DNA of 64,000 nt from Sandaracinobacteroides sp041909755 (GTDB lineage Bacteria; Pseudomonadota; Alphaproteobacteria; Sphingomonadales; Sphingomonadaceae). Positions 1 to 7,282 of the stretch are shown piece after piece. The notes beneath the pieces were generated by a model. It was not told the DNA's origin and searched no databases. It saw nothing but the letters and a program-made list of their open reading frames with translations. Each line of letters begins with the position of its first letter. Position 1 is the stretch's first letter. The position numbers and the translations under genes were made by a program. The stretch lies in the NCBI RefSeq assembly GCF_041909755.1, contig NZ_JAYRCW010000001.1:1-64000 (forward strand), written 5' to 3'.

Positions 1-59
1 AAGTGCTTGTGGGCTTCCAGCTGGATGACGCCAGCCTTGCCTATAATGTCGGCAAGTAG
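1..59 (+). CDS. C-terminal end of an unidentified protein (partial)
   Basis: The window opens inside a reading frame (frame 3) that ends at TAG 57-59 and reads VLVGFQLDDASLAYNVGK. Only 18 complete codons are visible, too few to assign a family. An inverted repeat at 78-105 follows, as expected after a gene end. The assignment rests only on the open frame and that hairpin, so the gene is plausible but not proven. Confidence 0.35.
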   Translation, partial: VLVGFQLDDASLAYNVGK

Positions 60-77
60 AGACGCGCATTGGATGTG

Positions 78-105
78 ATGCCCGGCGGAAAATCGGGCCG
101 GGCAT
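78..105 (+). terminator. Stem-loop after the partial first gene
   Basis: Perfect 8-bp inverted repeat ATGCCCGG (78-85) / CCGGGCAT (98-105) with a 12-nt loop, 19 nt after the stop codon of the partial gene. No clear T-tract follows, so it is a weak candidate terminator. Confidence 0.4.
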
Positions 106-158
106 GACATGAATCATTTCAATTCCACTGGGTATCACGCCTCCTGAGGCTTGAAAGG

Positions 159-173
159 GCCGCGAATCGCGGC
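159..173. promoter_or_regulatory. GC-rich palindrome upstream of the LysR gene
   Basis: GCCGCG-AAT-CGCGGC is a perfect inverted repeat with a 3-nt centre, about 57 nt upstream of the proposed LysR start at 230. It could be a hairpin or an autoregulatory site; nothing in the sequence decides between these. Confidence 0.3.
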
Positions 174-229
174 TTGTTCAGGAGCCGGGCGGCTGCCGAT
201 TCGCGTTGCGGCCCATGTGGAGAGTATCG

Positions 230-1093
230 ATGCCGCATCAGCGCAATATCGACATGGACCTGTTGCGCAGTTTCGTGACGATCATTGAATCGAAAAGCTT
301 CACCAGGGCCGCCGCCCGCGTGACCCGCACCCAATCCGCCATCAGCCTGCAGATGAAACGGCTGGAAGAGCAGCTGGAGACGCGGCTGTTCGAGCGGGGC
401 GGGCGCGGCGTGGAGCCGACTGAGGCGGGCGTCGTGCTGCTGGGCTATGCGCGGCGCATCCTGGCGGCGAACGACGAGCTGGTGGGGCGCATGGTGGAGC
501 CGGACGTGGACGGCGAGGTGCGGTTGCGGGCACCCGACGGATTTGCCGGGCAGCATCTGGCGCTTGTGCTTGCCCGTTTCCAGCGCGCCTTTCCGCTGGT
601 GCGGCTGCGCGTGGAAACCGGGCCGCCGGCGGACGGGCCCGCGCCAGACCTTTCGATCGGGATCCATGTGGGCGCGACGCCGCAGGACGGCGACGAACTG
701 ATGTGCGAGGCGCTGATCTGGTGCGTGGCCGAAGGGGCCGAGCCGGTGCAGCCGCTGAACGCGGCGGGGTTGCCCCTGCCGCTGGTGCTGCCCCCGCCGG
801 ATGATCCCGCGCGCGCGGCGGCGGTGGCGGCGCTGGATGCGGCCGGGGTTCGATGGATGCTGGCGTTCGAGGCGGGATCGCGGTGGACGATGAAGGCGGC
901 CGTGGGGGCCGGGCTGGGGATCGGGCTGCTGCCGCGTGGGGCGCTGCCATCCGGCCTGCACCGGCTGGCAGAGGCGGAGGGGCTGCCCGCGTTGCCCGAC
1001 GCGATCGCCTGGCTGGCCGTGCGCCCTGACGCCGGGCGCGCTGCGGAACGGTTGCGCGCCTTTCTGGTGCAGCAATTCGATCATCGGCCCTGA
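230..1093 (+). CDS. LysR-family transcriptional regulator
   Basis: 287-residue protein with an N-terminal LysR winged helix-turn-helix at about residues 10-67 (MDLLRSFVTIIESKSFTRAA, then TRTQSAISLQMKRLEEQL) and a C-terminal substrate-binding-like domain. The ATG at 230 is chosen because GGAGAG lies 5 nt upstream (219-224); ATGs at 206 and 215 have no such site. The length matches the family (about 290-310). The effector domain is Gly/Ala/Pro-rich and gives no hint of the ligand. No divergent target gene adjoins it: upstream is the tail of another plus-strand gene and downstream is tRNA-His, so the target is unknown. Confidence 0.85.
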   Translation: MPHQRNIDMDLLRSFVTIIESKSFTRAAARVTRTQSAISLQMKRLEEQLETRLFERGGRGVEPTEAGVVLLGYARRILAANDELVGRMVEPDVDGEVRLRAPDGFAGQHLALVLARFQRAFPLVRLRVETGPPADGPAPDLSIGIHVGATPQDGDELMCEALIWCVAEGAEPVQPLNAAGLPLPLVLPPPDDPARAAAVAALDAAGVRWMLAFEAGSRWTMKAAVGAGLGIGLLPRGALPSGLHRLAEAEGLPALPDAIAWLAVRPDAGRAAERLRAFLVQQFDHRP

Positions 1094-1188
1094 AAGGGCA
1101 GGGGGAGGGCCTGCATCTGCTTGACGGCCGGGCGCTCCTCGCCCTATGGGCCTCGACCTTCCCGCCGGGATGTCCGGCGGCTTCTTGT

Positions 1189-1266
1189 GGCGACCGTAGC
1201 TCAATTGGTTAGAGCGCCGGTTTGTGGTACCGGAGGTTGCGGGTTCGAGACCCGTCGGTCGCCCCA
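1189..1266 (+). tRNA. tRNA-His (GTG anticodon)
   Basis: Full cloverleaf: acceptor GCGACCG (1190-1196) pairs with CGGTCGC (1256-1262); anticodon stem CCGGT/ACCGG encloses loop TTGTGGT with anticodon GTG at 1224-1226; T-arm GCGGGTTCGAGACCCGT. A G at 1189 sits opposite C73 at 1263, the G-1:C73 pair that identifies tRNA-His, and CCA is encoded at 1264-1266. Confidence 0.97.
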
Positions 1267-1301
1267 CTTCCCTTCCGGTCTTCCTGACAGCAGGGTTCCC
1301 G

Positions 1302-1457
1302 ATGCGCGACTATGGATATGGCGTGTTCCTGTTCCTGGGCCTGATCGCGGGCCTGGCGGTGGGCCTGTCGATCGGCCAGCCTTCGGCCGGAACGGTGATC
1401 GGGCTGGGCGCGGGCGGATTGCTGGCGCTGGGGTTGCAGCTGTCACGTCGCCGCTGA
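1302..1457 (+). CDS. Small two-helix membrane protein
   Basis: Predicted 51-residue protein starting MRDYGYGVFLFLGLIAGLAV. Two hydrophobic Gly/Ala/Leu segments (about residues 6-23 and 29-46) surround a short GQPS turn, and it ends LSRRR, which suggests a cytoplasmic C-terminus. It lies just after tRNA-His. The ATG at 1302 is preferred because longer in-frame starts fall inside the tRNA. No family is recognised and no strong ribosome-binding site is seen, so it could be spurious, though the membrane pattern argues for a real gene. Confidence 0.5.
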   Translation: MRDYGYGVFLFLGLIAGLAVGLSIGQPSAGTVIGLGAGGLLALGLQLSRRR

Positions 1458-1481
1458 GCGGGCGGAACGGCCCCGAAAGGA

Positions 1482-2147
1482 TCAGGCCAGCGGACGAGCC
1501 ACCCACAGGATCCGGCCCAGCACGCGAACCGCGGCCGGGTCGCAATCCGGATAGGAGGGGTAGGCGGCGTTGTCCGACAGGATGGAGACGCGGCGGCTGA
1601 CCGGATTGACGGCGAGACGCCGGGCAAGCGGCCCCGAATCGGTCTCGATCAGATAGAGCCCGTCGCGCGCCGGCGTGGCATCCGCCCGGTCCACCAGCAG
1701 GTGATCGCCCGCGATCAGGGTGGGGGCCATCGAATCGCCATCCACCACATGGGCAGCAAGCCCGGCCGCGCGGTCAGGCCCGATGGTGGGGATCAGCCGC
1801 CTGTCCAGCGAGAGGCCGGGGGCTGAGCCGCCGATATAGCCGATCTCGATCATGCTGTGCCCGGCTGGTTCCGGTTGCAGACGCGATTGCGCGGGCGGGC
1901 CGCCGAGCAGGCTTTCGGGAACACCGAAGTGATCGGCCAGGATTCGCCGTTCGATTTCCCCCAGCCGGCGGGGCACGCCGCGCCGGATGAACTGCTGCAC
2001 ATAGGCCGCATTGCGGCCCAGCAGGCGGGAGATTTCCGCATAGCCCTGGCCGGAGTTCCGGATCAGGTCGTCAAGCCGCTCGCGGATCGCCTGGTCGGAC
2101 AGTTGCAATCGTTCCTCCGGTATGGGGCGGGTATTCCTATTTACCAT
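1482..2147 (-). CDS. XRE/S24-type repressor, LexA-like C-terminal domain with the catalytic Lys replaced
   Basis: 221 residues. The N-terminal part (about 15-80) is a helix-turn-helix (GQGYAEISRLLGRNAAYVQQ); the C-terminal part (about 130-220) is a peptidase-S24 fold with VDGDSMAPTL carrying the nucleophile Ser139. In LexA the partner Lys lies 37 residues after the Ser in a VKRL motif; here the equivalent position reads ARRL, with Arg176 in place of Lys. An Ala-Gly pair (95-96) remains in the linker. I infer weak or absent self-cleavage, so regulation more likely by ligand or level than by SOS. It is divergent from two small genes at 2272-2867, with a likely operator between them. It could be a domesticated phage repressor, but no other phage gene is present. 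Confidence 0.85.
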   Translation of the reverse strand: MVNRNTRPIPEERLQLSDQAIRERLDDLIRNSGQGYAEISRLLGRNAAYVQQFIRRGVPRRLGEIERRILADHFGVPESLLGGPPAQSRLQPEPAGHSMIEIGYIGGSAPGLSLDRRLIPTIGPDRAAGLAAHVVDGDSMAPTLIAGDHLLVDRADATPARDGLYLIETDSGPLARRLAVNPVSRRVSILSDNAAYPSYPDCDPAAVRVLGRILWVARPLA

Positions 2148-2156
2148 AAGTTTATA

Positions 2157-2170
2157 CCTAGACTAGTAGG
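2157..2170. promoter_or_regulatory. Candidate operator in the S24 repressor divergent promoter region
   Basis: CCTA-N6-TAGG inverted repeat (2157-2160 and 2167-2170), 10 nt upstream of the repressor ATG, in an AT-rich stretch (2134-2182) that contrasts with the GC-rich surroundings. The position suits autoregulation by the adjacent repressor; this is inferred from symmetry and location only. Confidence 0.4.
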
Positions 2171-2271
2171 AAATTCACAATCAGGATCATCCGCATCGAT
2201 TCGGATGGCGGTGGGGCCTCCGGGCAGTTCGGCCGGATCGATACAGGGTCGACATGTGGAGGATTCCGTTC

Positions 2272-2496
2272 ATGTCGTTGCTGCATGCGATCGAGACCTG
2301 CCTGAGACTTTCCCAGGTGCCGCCATCCCGCTTCGGGCGGGACAGCGTGAAAGACCCGCGCCTGGTGCATGACCTGCGCCGGGGCCGGCAGCCCGGGCGG
2401 CGCGTGGAAGAGCGGGTGAAGCGCCATATCGCGCAGGTGATGGGAAGCCTGCCGGATCAGCCTGCGGCGCCGCGCACGGGCTGGAGGCGGGGCTGA
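2272..2496 (+). CDS. Small basic protein, probable helix-turn-helix type
   Basis: 74 residues, MSLLHAIETCLRLSQVPPSR, continuing FGRDSVKDPRLVHDLRRGRQ. The pattern of a short helix, a turn with PPSRFGRD and an Arg-rich helix resembles small DNA-binding-like proteins common in sphingomonads, which I know only as hypotheticals. TGGAGGA (2257-2263) lies 8 nt before the ATG at 2272, which favours this start over 2254. Its TGA overlaps the next ATG (TGATG at 2494-2498), so the two genes are translationally coupled. It is divergent from the S24 repressor, which is its likely regulator. Confidence 0.7.
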   Translation: MSLLHAIETCLRLSQVPPSRFGRDSVKDPRLVHDLRRGRQPGRRVEERVKRHIAQVMGSLPDQPAAPRTGWRRG

Positions 2497-2867
2497 TGCG
2501 GGCAGGGCTGTCGCATGTATCCGCCGGCCTTCTGCGTGCGATCCGGGCGCGGGCCGGCGGCCTGCCGGCGGGTGAGGGCGGGGAGGGGGGCGAACCCCTG
2601 CTGGTGATCGAGGATTTCGGGGAAACGCCCTGGGCGAGCCTGACCTTTTCCGGATTGCGCCACAGCGTCGACATCCGGCTGGAGGGCGACAGCGCCGCCG
2701 TTCTGGCGCTGGCGCAGGAGATGGCGGACTGGGACGATGCCGCCTGCACCGGGCTGACGGGGCATTTCCTGGCCGACCTGCAGACGAGCGAGACAGGCCG
2801 GGTCGAACGTGATGGGGGGCGCATGTCGCTTAGCCTCCGCCTGGATGCGCTGACCATAGAGGAATAG
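2496..2867 (+). CDS. Hypothetical protein coupled to the small basic protein
   Basis: 123 residues with an acidic C-terminal half (LVIEDFGETPWASLTFSGLR; LSLRLDALTIEE) and an alternating hydrophobic pattern suggesting a small alpha/beta fold. No signal peptide or membrane segment is seen. The ATG overlaps the upstream stop. I do not recognise the family. Co-transcription with a probable DNA-binding protein and divergence from a repressor suggest a small self-regulated unit, but no function can be assigned. Confidence 0.6.
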   Translation: MRAGLSHVSAGLLRAIRARAGGLPAGEGGEGGEPLLVIEDFGETPWASLTFSGLRHSVDIRLEGDSAAVLALAQEMADWDDAACTGLTGHFLADLQTSETGRVERDGGRMSLSLRLDALTIEE

Positions 2868-3080
2868 GAATTCGACGCAAGCATTGCCGGGCATCCATAG
2901 GAGAAATCCTGTGGATGCCTCTGCGGATATCCGTCTTTTTCGAGTGTCGCTCAGATTCTGCTGGTGCGCCGTCTTTGGCCGGGTTAGAAACTGAGTCCTG
3001 CCCAAATCCGGGCGGCACGGCTGCTGAGGATGGACACGGGCTTGCGACGGCTTGAACGGGGGCATGGGGGCGAGGGCCGG

Positions 3081-4136
3081 GTGCGCGGCGGATGGCGGGG
3101 CCTGCTGCTGGCCGGGTTGGCGGGCATCGCAATTTCCGCCTGCGACGGGGCGCCCGAGACGGCCCCTGCGCCGCCGGCGCTGCCGGTATCGCTGCATCGG
3201 GTGGGAACGGCCGGGATGGCGCTGGACACCCATGCGACCGGGACTGTGCGGCTGCGGCGGGAAACGCCGCTGGCATTCGTGAATGACGGGCGGGTGCGCA
3301 CGGTGCAGGTGCGGGAAGGCGACCGCGTGCGCGCGGGCCAGATGCTGGCGTCGCTTGACCGGGTGGCGATCGATGCGCAGGCGCAGGCAGCTGCGGCGCG
3401 GAGCCGGCAGGCCGATGCGGAGCTGCGGCGCCAGCGCGAACTGGCGGCGCGGGGCTGGGTTTCCGCCGCGCGGGTCGAATCCGCGGTGGCCTCTGCCGAG
3501 GCGGCGCGGGCGGAGCTGAGCGGGGCGCAGTTCAGCCAGCGCTTTTCGACCATAACGGCGCCTGCGGGCGGGGTGATCCTGGCGCGGCTGGCGGAGCCCG
3601 GGCAGACGGTTGCCGCCGGTTCGCCGGTGCTGACGCTGGGCGAGTTTTCGAGCGGGTTCGTGGTGCGCGTGCCGCTGCCGGCCGGGCGGGTTGCCGGGCT
3701 TGCGGCGGGGGATGTGGCCGATGTGACGTTCCGCGATGGTGCGGCCCCGCCGATGAAGGCGCGCATCATCGAAATCGCCGGGCGGGCCGATCCCGCGACC
3801 GGCACCTTCCAGGTGGAGTTTGCACTGCCCGCAGACCCGGCGCTGCGATCGGGCCTGATCGCCGATGTCGTGCTGAGCGGGGCGGGGGCAGCGGCCGCCG
3901 GGCTGGCGATTCCGGCGACTGCGCTGTTTTCCGCCCGGGCCGACGAAGGGTTTGTGTGGCGCTATGATCCGGCCAGCCGGAAGGTGGGGGCGCAAATGGT
4001 TCGGCTGGGCCGGGTTTCGGATGACGGGGTGGAGATCCTGTCTGGCCTGGCGCGCGGCGACCGCATTGTGGCCGCAGGCGTTGACCGCTTGTCTGAAGGA
4101 CAGGCGGTGAAGGTGGTTCAGGCGGAGGCGCGTTGA
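3081..4136 (+). CDS. RND efflux periplasmic adaptor (membrane fusion) lipoprotein
   Basis: Adaptor linking the inner-membrane RND pump to an outer-membrane channel. From the GTG at 3081 the protein has 351 residues with a textbook lipoprotein signal, MRGGWRGLLLAGLAGIAISAC, lipid-anchored Cys at 21; GAGG lies 5 nt upstream. An ATG at 3030 would add 17 residues but has GAGG directly abutting it. Next come a barrel-sandwich/lipoyl segment (VREGDRVRAGQMLASLD), an alpha-hairpin rich in Ala/Arg/Glu, the second lipoyl half (LAEPGQTVAAGSPVLTLGEF), and beta-barrel and membrane-proximal domains (GIVE-type DGVEILSGLARGDRIVAAG). It sits 7 nt upstream of the permease. No dedicated outer-membrane factor adjoins, but a TolC homologue is encoded at 10675-12066. 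Confidence 0.9.
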   Translation: MRGGWRGLLLAGLAGIAISACDGAPETAPAPPALPVSLHRVGTAGMALDTHATGTVRLRRETPLAFVNDGRVRTVQVREGDRVRAGQMLASLDRVAIDAQAQAAAARSRQADAELRRQRELAARGWVSAARVESAVASAEAARAELSGAQFSQRFSTITAPAGGVILARLAEPGQTVAAGSPVLTLGEFSSGFVVRVPLPAGRVAGLAAGDVADVTFRDGAAPPMKARIIEIAGRADPATGTFQVEFALPADPALRSGLIADVVLSGAGAAAAGLAIPATALFSARADEGFVWRYDPASRKVGAQMVRLGRVSDDGVEILSGLARGDRIVAAGVDRLSEGQAVKVVQAEAR

Positions 4137-4143
4137 CCGCCGC

Positions 4144-7100
4144 ATGCTGAACAGCCTGATCGCCTTCGCCGTTCACCGCTGGCAGGTGACGCTGGTGCTG
4201 TTCAGCCTGATCGCGGCGCTGGGCGCGCAGGCGTTCATGACCATTCCGCGTTCGGTGGACCCCACGTTCAAGGCGCCCTTCGTGCTGATCCTGGCGATCC
4301 TGCCGGGCGCTGACCCCGCCGACATCGAACAGACGGTGACGAAGCCGATCGAGGATGCGGTTGCCGGTCTGGACGCCATCGACAAGATCGAATCGAGCTC
4401 TCTGGACGGGCAGGCGGTGATCACCGCGCAGTTCCTGTGGGGTTCCGACCCGGACCGGAACTTCGACGAGGTGGTGCGCGAGGTGAACGCCATTCGCGCC
4501 AATCTGCCGACCGGCATCCAGCGGCTGGAATTCCGCCGCTTTCGCACGACCGAGGCAGTGGTGGCGCAATATGCCATCGTGTCGGACACGGCATCCTGGC
4601 GGCGCATGGAAAAGGTGGGGAAGGACCTGAAGGAGGCCTTCCAGCGCCAGCCGGGCGTTCGGGTGGCCACCGTGTGGGGGGTGCCGAAGCCCGAAATGCG
4701 GGTGTCGGTGGACCTGGGGCGGCTGGCGGAGCTGGGGATTCCGGTGACGCAGGTGACGGATGCGCTGCGCGTGGGCGGAACCGATACGCCGCCGGGGCCG
4801 GTTCGGTCTGGCGACCAGCGGCTGAACCTGAAAGCGGGCGGCGCGTTCCGCAGCGTGGACGAGGTGAAGGCCGTGCCGCTGCGCGCGGTGAACGGGCGTG
4901 TGGTGCGGGTGGGCGATATTGCCAGCGTGGAATGGGCGACAGCGGAACGGACCCACGCGACGCGCTTCAACGGCAAGCGCGCGATCTGGGTGACCGCGAC
5001 GCAGAAGGACGGCGTGAACGTGCTGGACGTGGAGCGGGCGCTGACGGCGACCGCTGCCGCCTATGCGAAGACCCTGCCGCCCGACATGAAGCTGGAGCTG
5101 GCGTTCGACCAGTCGCTGGACGTGAAGCGCAAGCTGGCCCTGCTGGCGCGCGATTTCGGGCTGGCGCTGGCGCTGGTGTTGCTGACCTTGCTGCCGCTGG
5201 GGCCGCGCGCGTCGCTGGTGGTGATGGTGTCCGTGCCGCTGAGCCTGGCGATCGGCATGTTTGTGATGCTGGTTTCGGGGTTCACGCTGAACCAGCTGGT
5301 GATCACGGGCTTCATCGTGGCGCTGGGCATCCTAGTGGATGATTCGATCGTGGTGGTGGAGAATATCTCCCGCCATCTGCGCATGGGTTATTCGCGGACG
5401 GCGGCGGCGCTGGCGGGCACGCAGCAGATCGCGGTGGCGGTGGTGGGCTGCACGGCGGTGATCGTGCTGGCCTTCCTGCCGCTGACGGCGCTGCCGGGCG
5501 GGGCCGGCATGTTCATCCGGGGGCTGCCGATCGCGGTGATGTCCACCGTGATCGCGTCGCTTCTGGTTTCGCTGACGATCATCCCCTTCCTGGCCTCGCG
5601 CCTGTTGCCGAAAGACAGCGACCCGCACGGAAACAGCATCCTTCAGGCGGTGGATGGCGGCATCCAGCGTTTTTATGCGCCGATCCTGCACCGGGCGCTG
5701 GAAAACCCGCGCACCACATTCCTGGCCGCGACGGCGCTGTGCATTGCGGCGCTGGGGCTGATACCGGTGTTGGGCACCAGCCTGTTCCCGCCCGCCGATG
5801 CGCCCTATTTCCAGGTTGAGATCGAAGCCGGAAAGGGCATGGATACCGCCGCCACGGAGCGCGCCGTCGCCTTTGTGGAACAGGCGCTGGCCGCCGAGCC
5901 GATGGTGGAAAACCGGATGGCGAACGTGGGCCGGGGCAATCCGCAGATCTTCTACAACAAGGCCGAAGTCAGCCAGCAATCCAACATCGGCATGGTGGCC
6001 GGAACGCTGAAGGAATGGCATCCGGTGGAGACGCCGGCGCTGTATGCCCGGCTGCGCGAGAAGTTCGCGACCTGGCCCGAGGCGCGGATCCAGCTGAACC
6101 CCTATCAGAACGGGGCGCCCATCGATGCGCCGATCCAGTGGTTCCTGACCGGGCCTGACATTGAGCAGCTGCGCAAATATTCGCTGGAAGCCGAAGCGGT
6201 GATGCGGGCAGTGCCGGGCACGCGCGACGTGCGCAACCCGCTGGCGTTCGAGCGGCTGGACCTGGACCTGGGGCTGGATGCCGACAAGGCCGCGCTGCTG
6301 GGCGTTGCGCCCGCCAATGCGCGGCGGGTGACGCGGCTGGCGCTGGCGGGCGAAGCGGCGGGTCGGTACCGCGACGCGGAAGGCGACAGCTATGACGTGG
6401 TGGTGCGGCTACCGCAGCCGGCGTTCACCGGCGTTGCCCCGGGTGAACGGCTGGGGGCGTTGCAGGATGTTTCCGCGCTGGAGCGGGTGTTCGTGCCGAC
6501 GGCTGCGGGCGATGCCGTTCCGCTGCCTGCGATCGCCGCGCCGCGGTTGACCGGCGGGCCGGCCTCCATCGATCGCTTCGGACAGCAGCGCAGCGTGGGC
6601 CTGACCTCTTATGTGGCCGAAGGCAACCTCACCTCGAAGGTGAATGACGAGGTGGGCCGCCGGCTGAACGCGATGAAGTTGCCGCCGGGCTATGGCTTTG
6701 TGCTGGGCGGCGAGGCGGCCGAGGAAGAGGAAAGCTTCAGCGGGCTGGGCGGCGTGATCCTGTTCGTGGCCTTTTCCATCTTTGGTGTGCTGGTGCTGGA
6801 ATTCGGCCGCTTCCGCGAAACGATCGTGGTGGCGGGCGTGGTGCCGCTGGGCATGTTCGGCGGGCTGATCGCGCTGTGGCTGACGGGCAATTCCATCAGC
6901 TTCACCGCCATCATCGGCTTCGTGGCGCTGATCGGGATCGAGATCAAGAATTCGATCCTGCTGGTGGATTTCACCACCCAGCTGCGCCAGCAGGGGGTGG
7001 AGCTGCGCGAGGCGATCGAACGGGCCGGCGAAGTGCGCTTCCTGCCGGTGCTGCTGACCAGCGTGACCGCCGTGCTGGCGCTGCTGCCGCTCGCGCTTTC

Positions 7101-7266
7101 AGGCTCAGGGCTTTATTCGCCGCTGGCCTGGGTGATTATCGGCGGGCTGATTTCTTCCACGCTGCTCAGCCGGATCGTGACGCCGGTGATGTACCTGCTG
7201 CTGGTGCGCCACGCGCCGCCGCCGCCACGGATGGAGACGGCGCCGCCGCCGCTGCCGGAGGCGTAG
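4144..7266 (+). CDS. RND efflux transporter permease (AcrB/HAE1-like)
   Basis: 1040 residues, the usual size for an RND pump: TM1 at about 12-32, large periplasmic loop, TM2-6 clustered at about 335-485, second loop, TM8-12 at about 860-1015. Proton-relay residues are present: Asp399-Asp400 in VDDSIVVVEN (TM4) and Lys935 in EIKNSILLVDF (TM10). It works as a trimer with the adaptor encoded just upstream. The tail is Pro-rich (HAPPPPRMETAPPPLPEA). Substrates cannot be predicted. No TetR or MarR regulator adjoins. The stop codon lies inside a stem-loop shared with the convergent valS gene. Confidence 0.93.
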   Translation: MLNSLIAFAVHRWQVTLVLFSLIAALGAQAFMTIPRSVDPTFKAPFVLILAILPGADPADIEQTVTKPIEDAVAGLDAIDKIESSSLDGQAVITAQFLWGSDPDRNFDEVVREVNAIRANLPTGIQRLEFRRFRTTEAVVAQYAIVSDTASWRRMEKVGKDLKEAFQRQPGVRVATVWGVPKPEMRVSVDLGRLAELGIPVTQVTDALRVGGTDTPPGPVRSGDQRLNLKAGGAFRSVDEVKAVPLRAVNGRVVRVGDIASVEWATAERTHATRFNGKRAIWVTATQKDGVNVLDVERALTATAAAYAKTLPPDMKLELAFDQSLDVKRKLALLARDFGLALALVLLTLLPLGPRASLVVMVSVPLSLAIGMFVMLVSGFTLNQLVITGFIVALGILVDDSIVVVENISRHLRMGYSRTAAALAGTQQIAVAVVGCTAVIVLAFLPLTALPGGAGMFIRGLPIAVMSTVIASLLVSLTIIPFLASRLLPKDSDPHGNSILQAVDGGIQRFYAPILHRALENPRTTFLAATALCIAALGLIPVLGTSLFPPADAPYFQVEIEAGKGMDTAATERAVAFVEQALAAEPMVENRMANVGRGNPQIFYNKAEVSQQSNIGMVAGTLKEWHPVETPALYARLREKFATWPEARIQLNPYQNGAPIDAPIQWFLTGPDIEQLRKYSLEAEAVMRAVPGTRDVRNPLAFERLDLDLGLDADKAALLGVAPANARRVTRLALAGEAAGRYRDAEGDSYDVVVRLPQPAFTGVAPGERLGALQDVSALERVFVPTAAGDAVPLPAIAAPRLTGGPASIDRFGQQRSVGLTSYVAEGNLTSKVNDEVGRRLNAMKLPPGYGFVLGGEAAEEEESFSGLGGVILFVAFSIFGVLVLEFGRFRETIVVAGVVPLGMFGGLIALWLTGNSISFTAIIGFVALIGIEIKNSILLVDFTTQLRQQGVELREAIERAGEVRFLPVLLTSVTAVLALLPLALSGSGLYSPLAWVIIGGLISSTLLSRIVTPVMYLLLVRHAPPPPRMETAPPPLPEA

Positions 7267-7282
7267 GGGAGGGTTCCCCTAC
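7263..7282. terminator. Shared stem-loop spanning both convergent stop codons
   Basis: GTAGGGGA (7263-7270) / TCCCCTAC (7275-7282), 8-bp perfect stem with loop GGGT. It contains the TAG of the RND permease (7264-7266) and the TAG of valS (7279-7281, minus), so one hairpin may end both transcripts. No long T-tract is present. Confidence 0.5.

Noticed and set aside
1482..2867. Prophage fragment around the S24 repressor
   Set aside because: No integrase, excisionase, replication or structural phage genes, and flanking genes are ordinary; kept as a regulatory unit only.
2457..4145. Long minus-strand open frame (562 codons) opposite the RND adaptor
   Set aside because: Arg/Pro/His-rich composition typical of an antisense shadow in GC-rich DNA; the plus strand encodes a clear adaptor lipoprotein and two small genes there.
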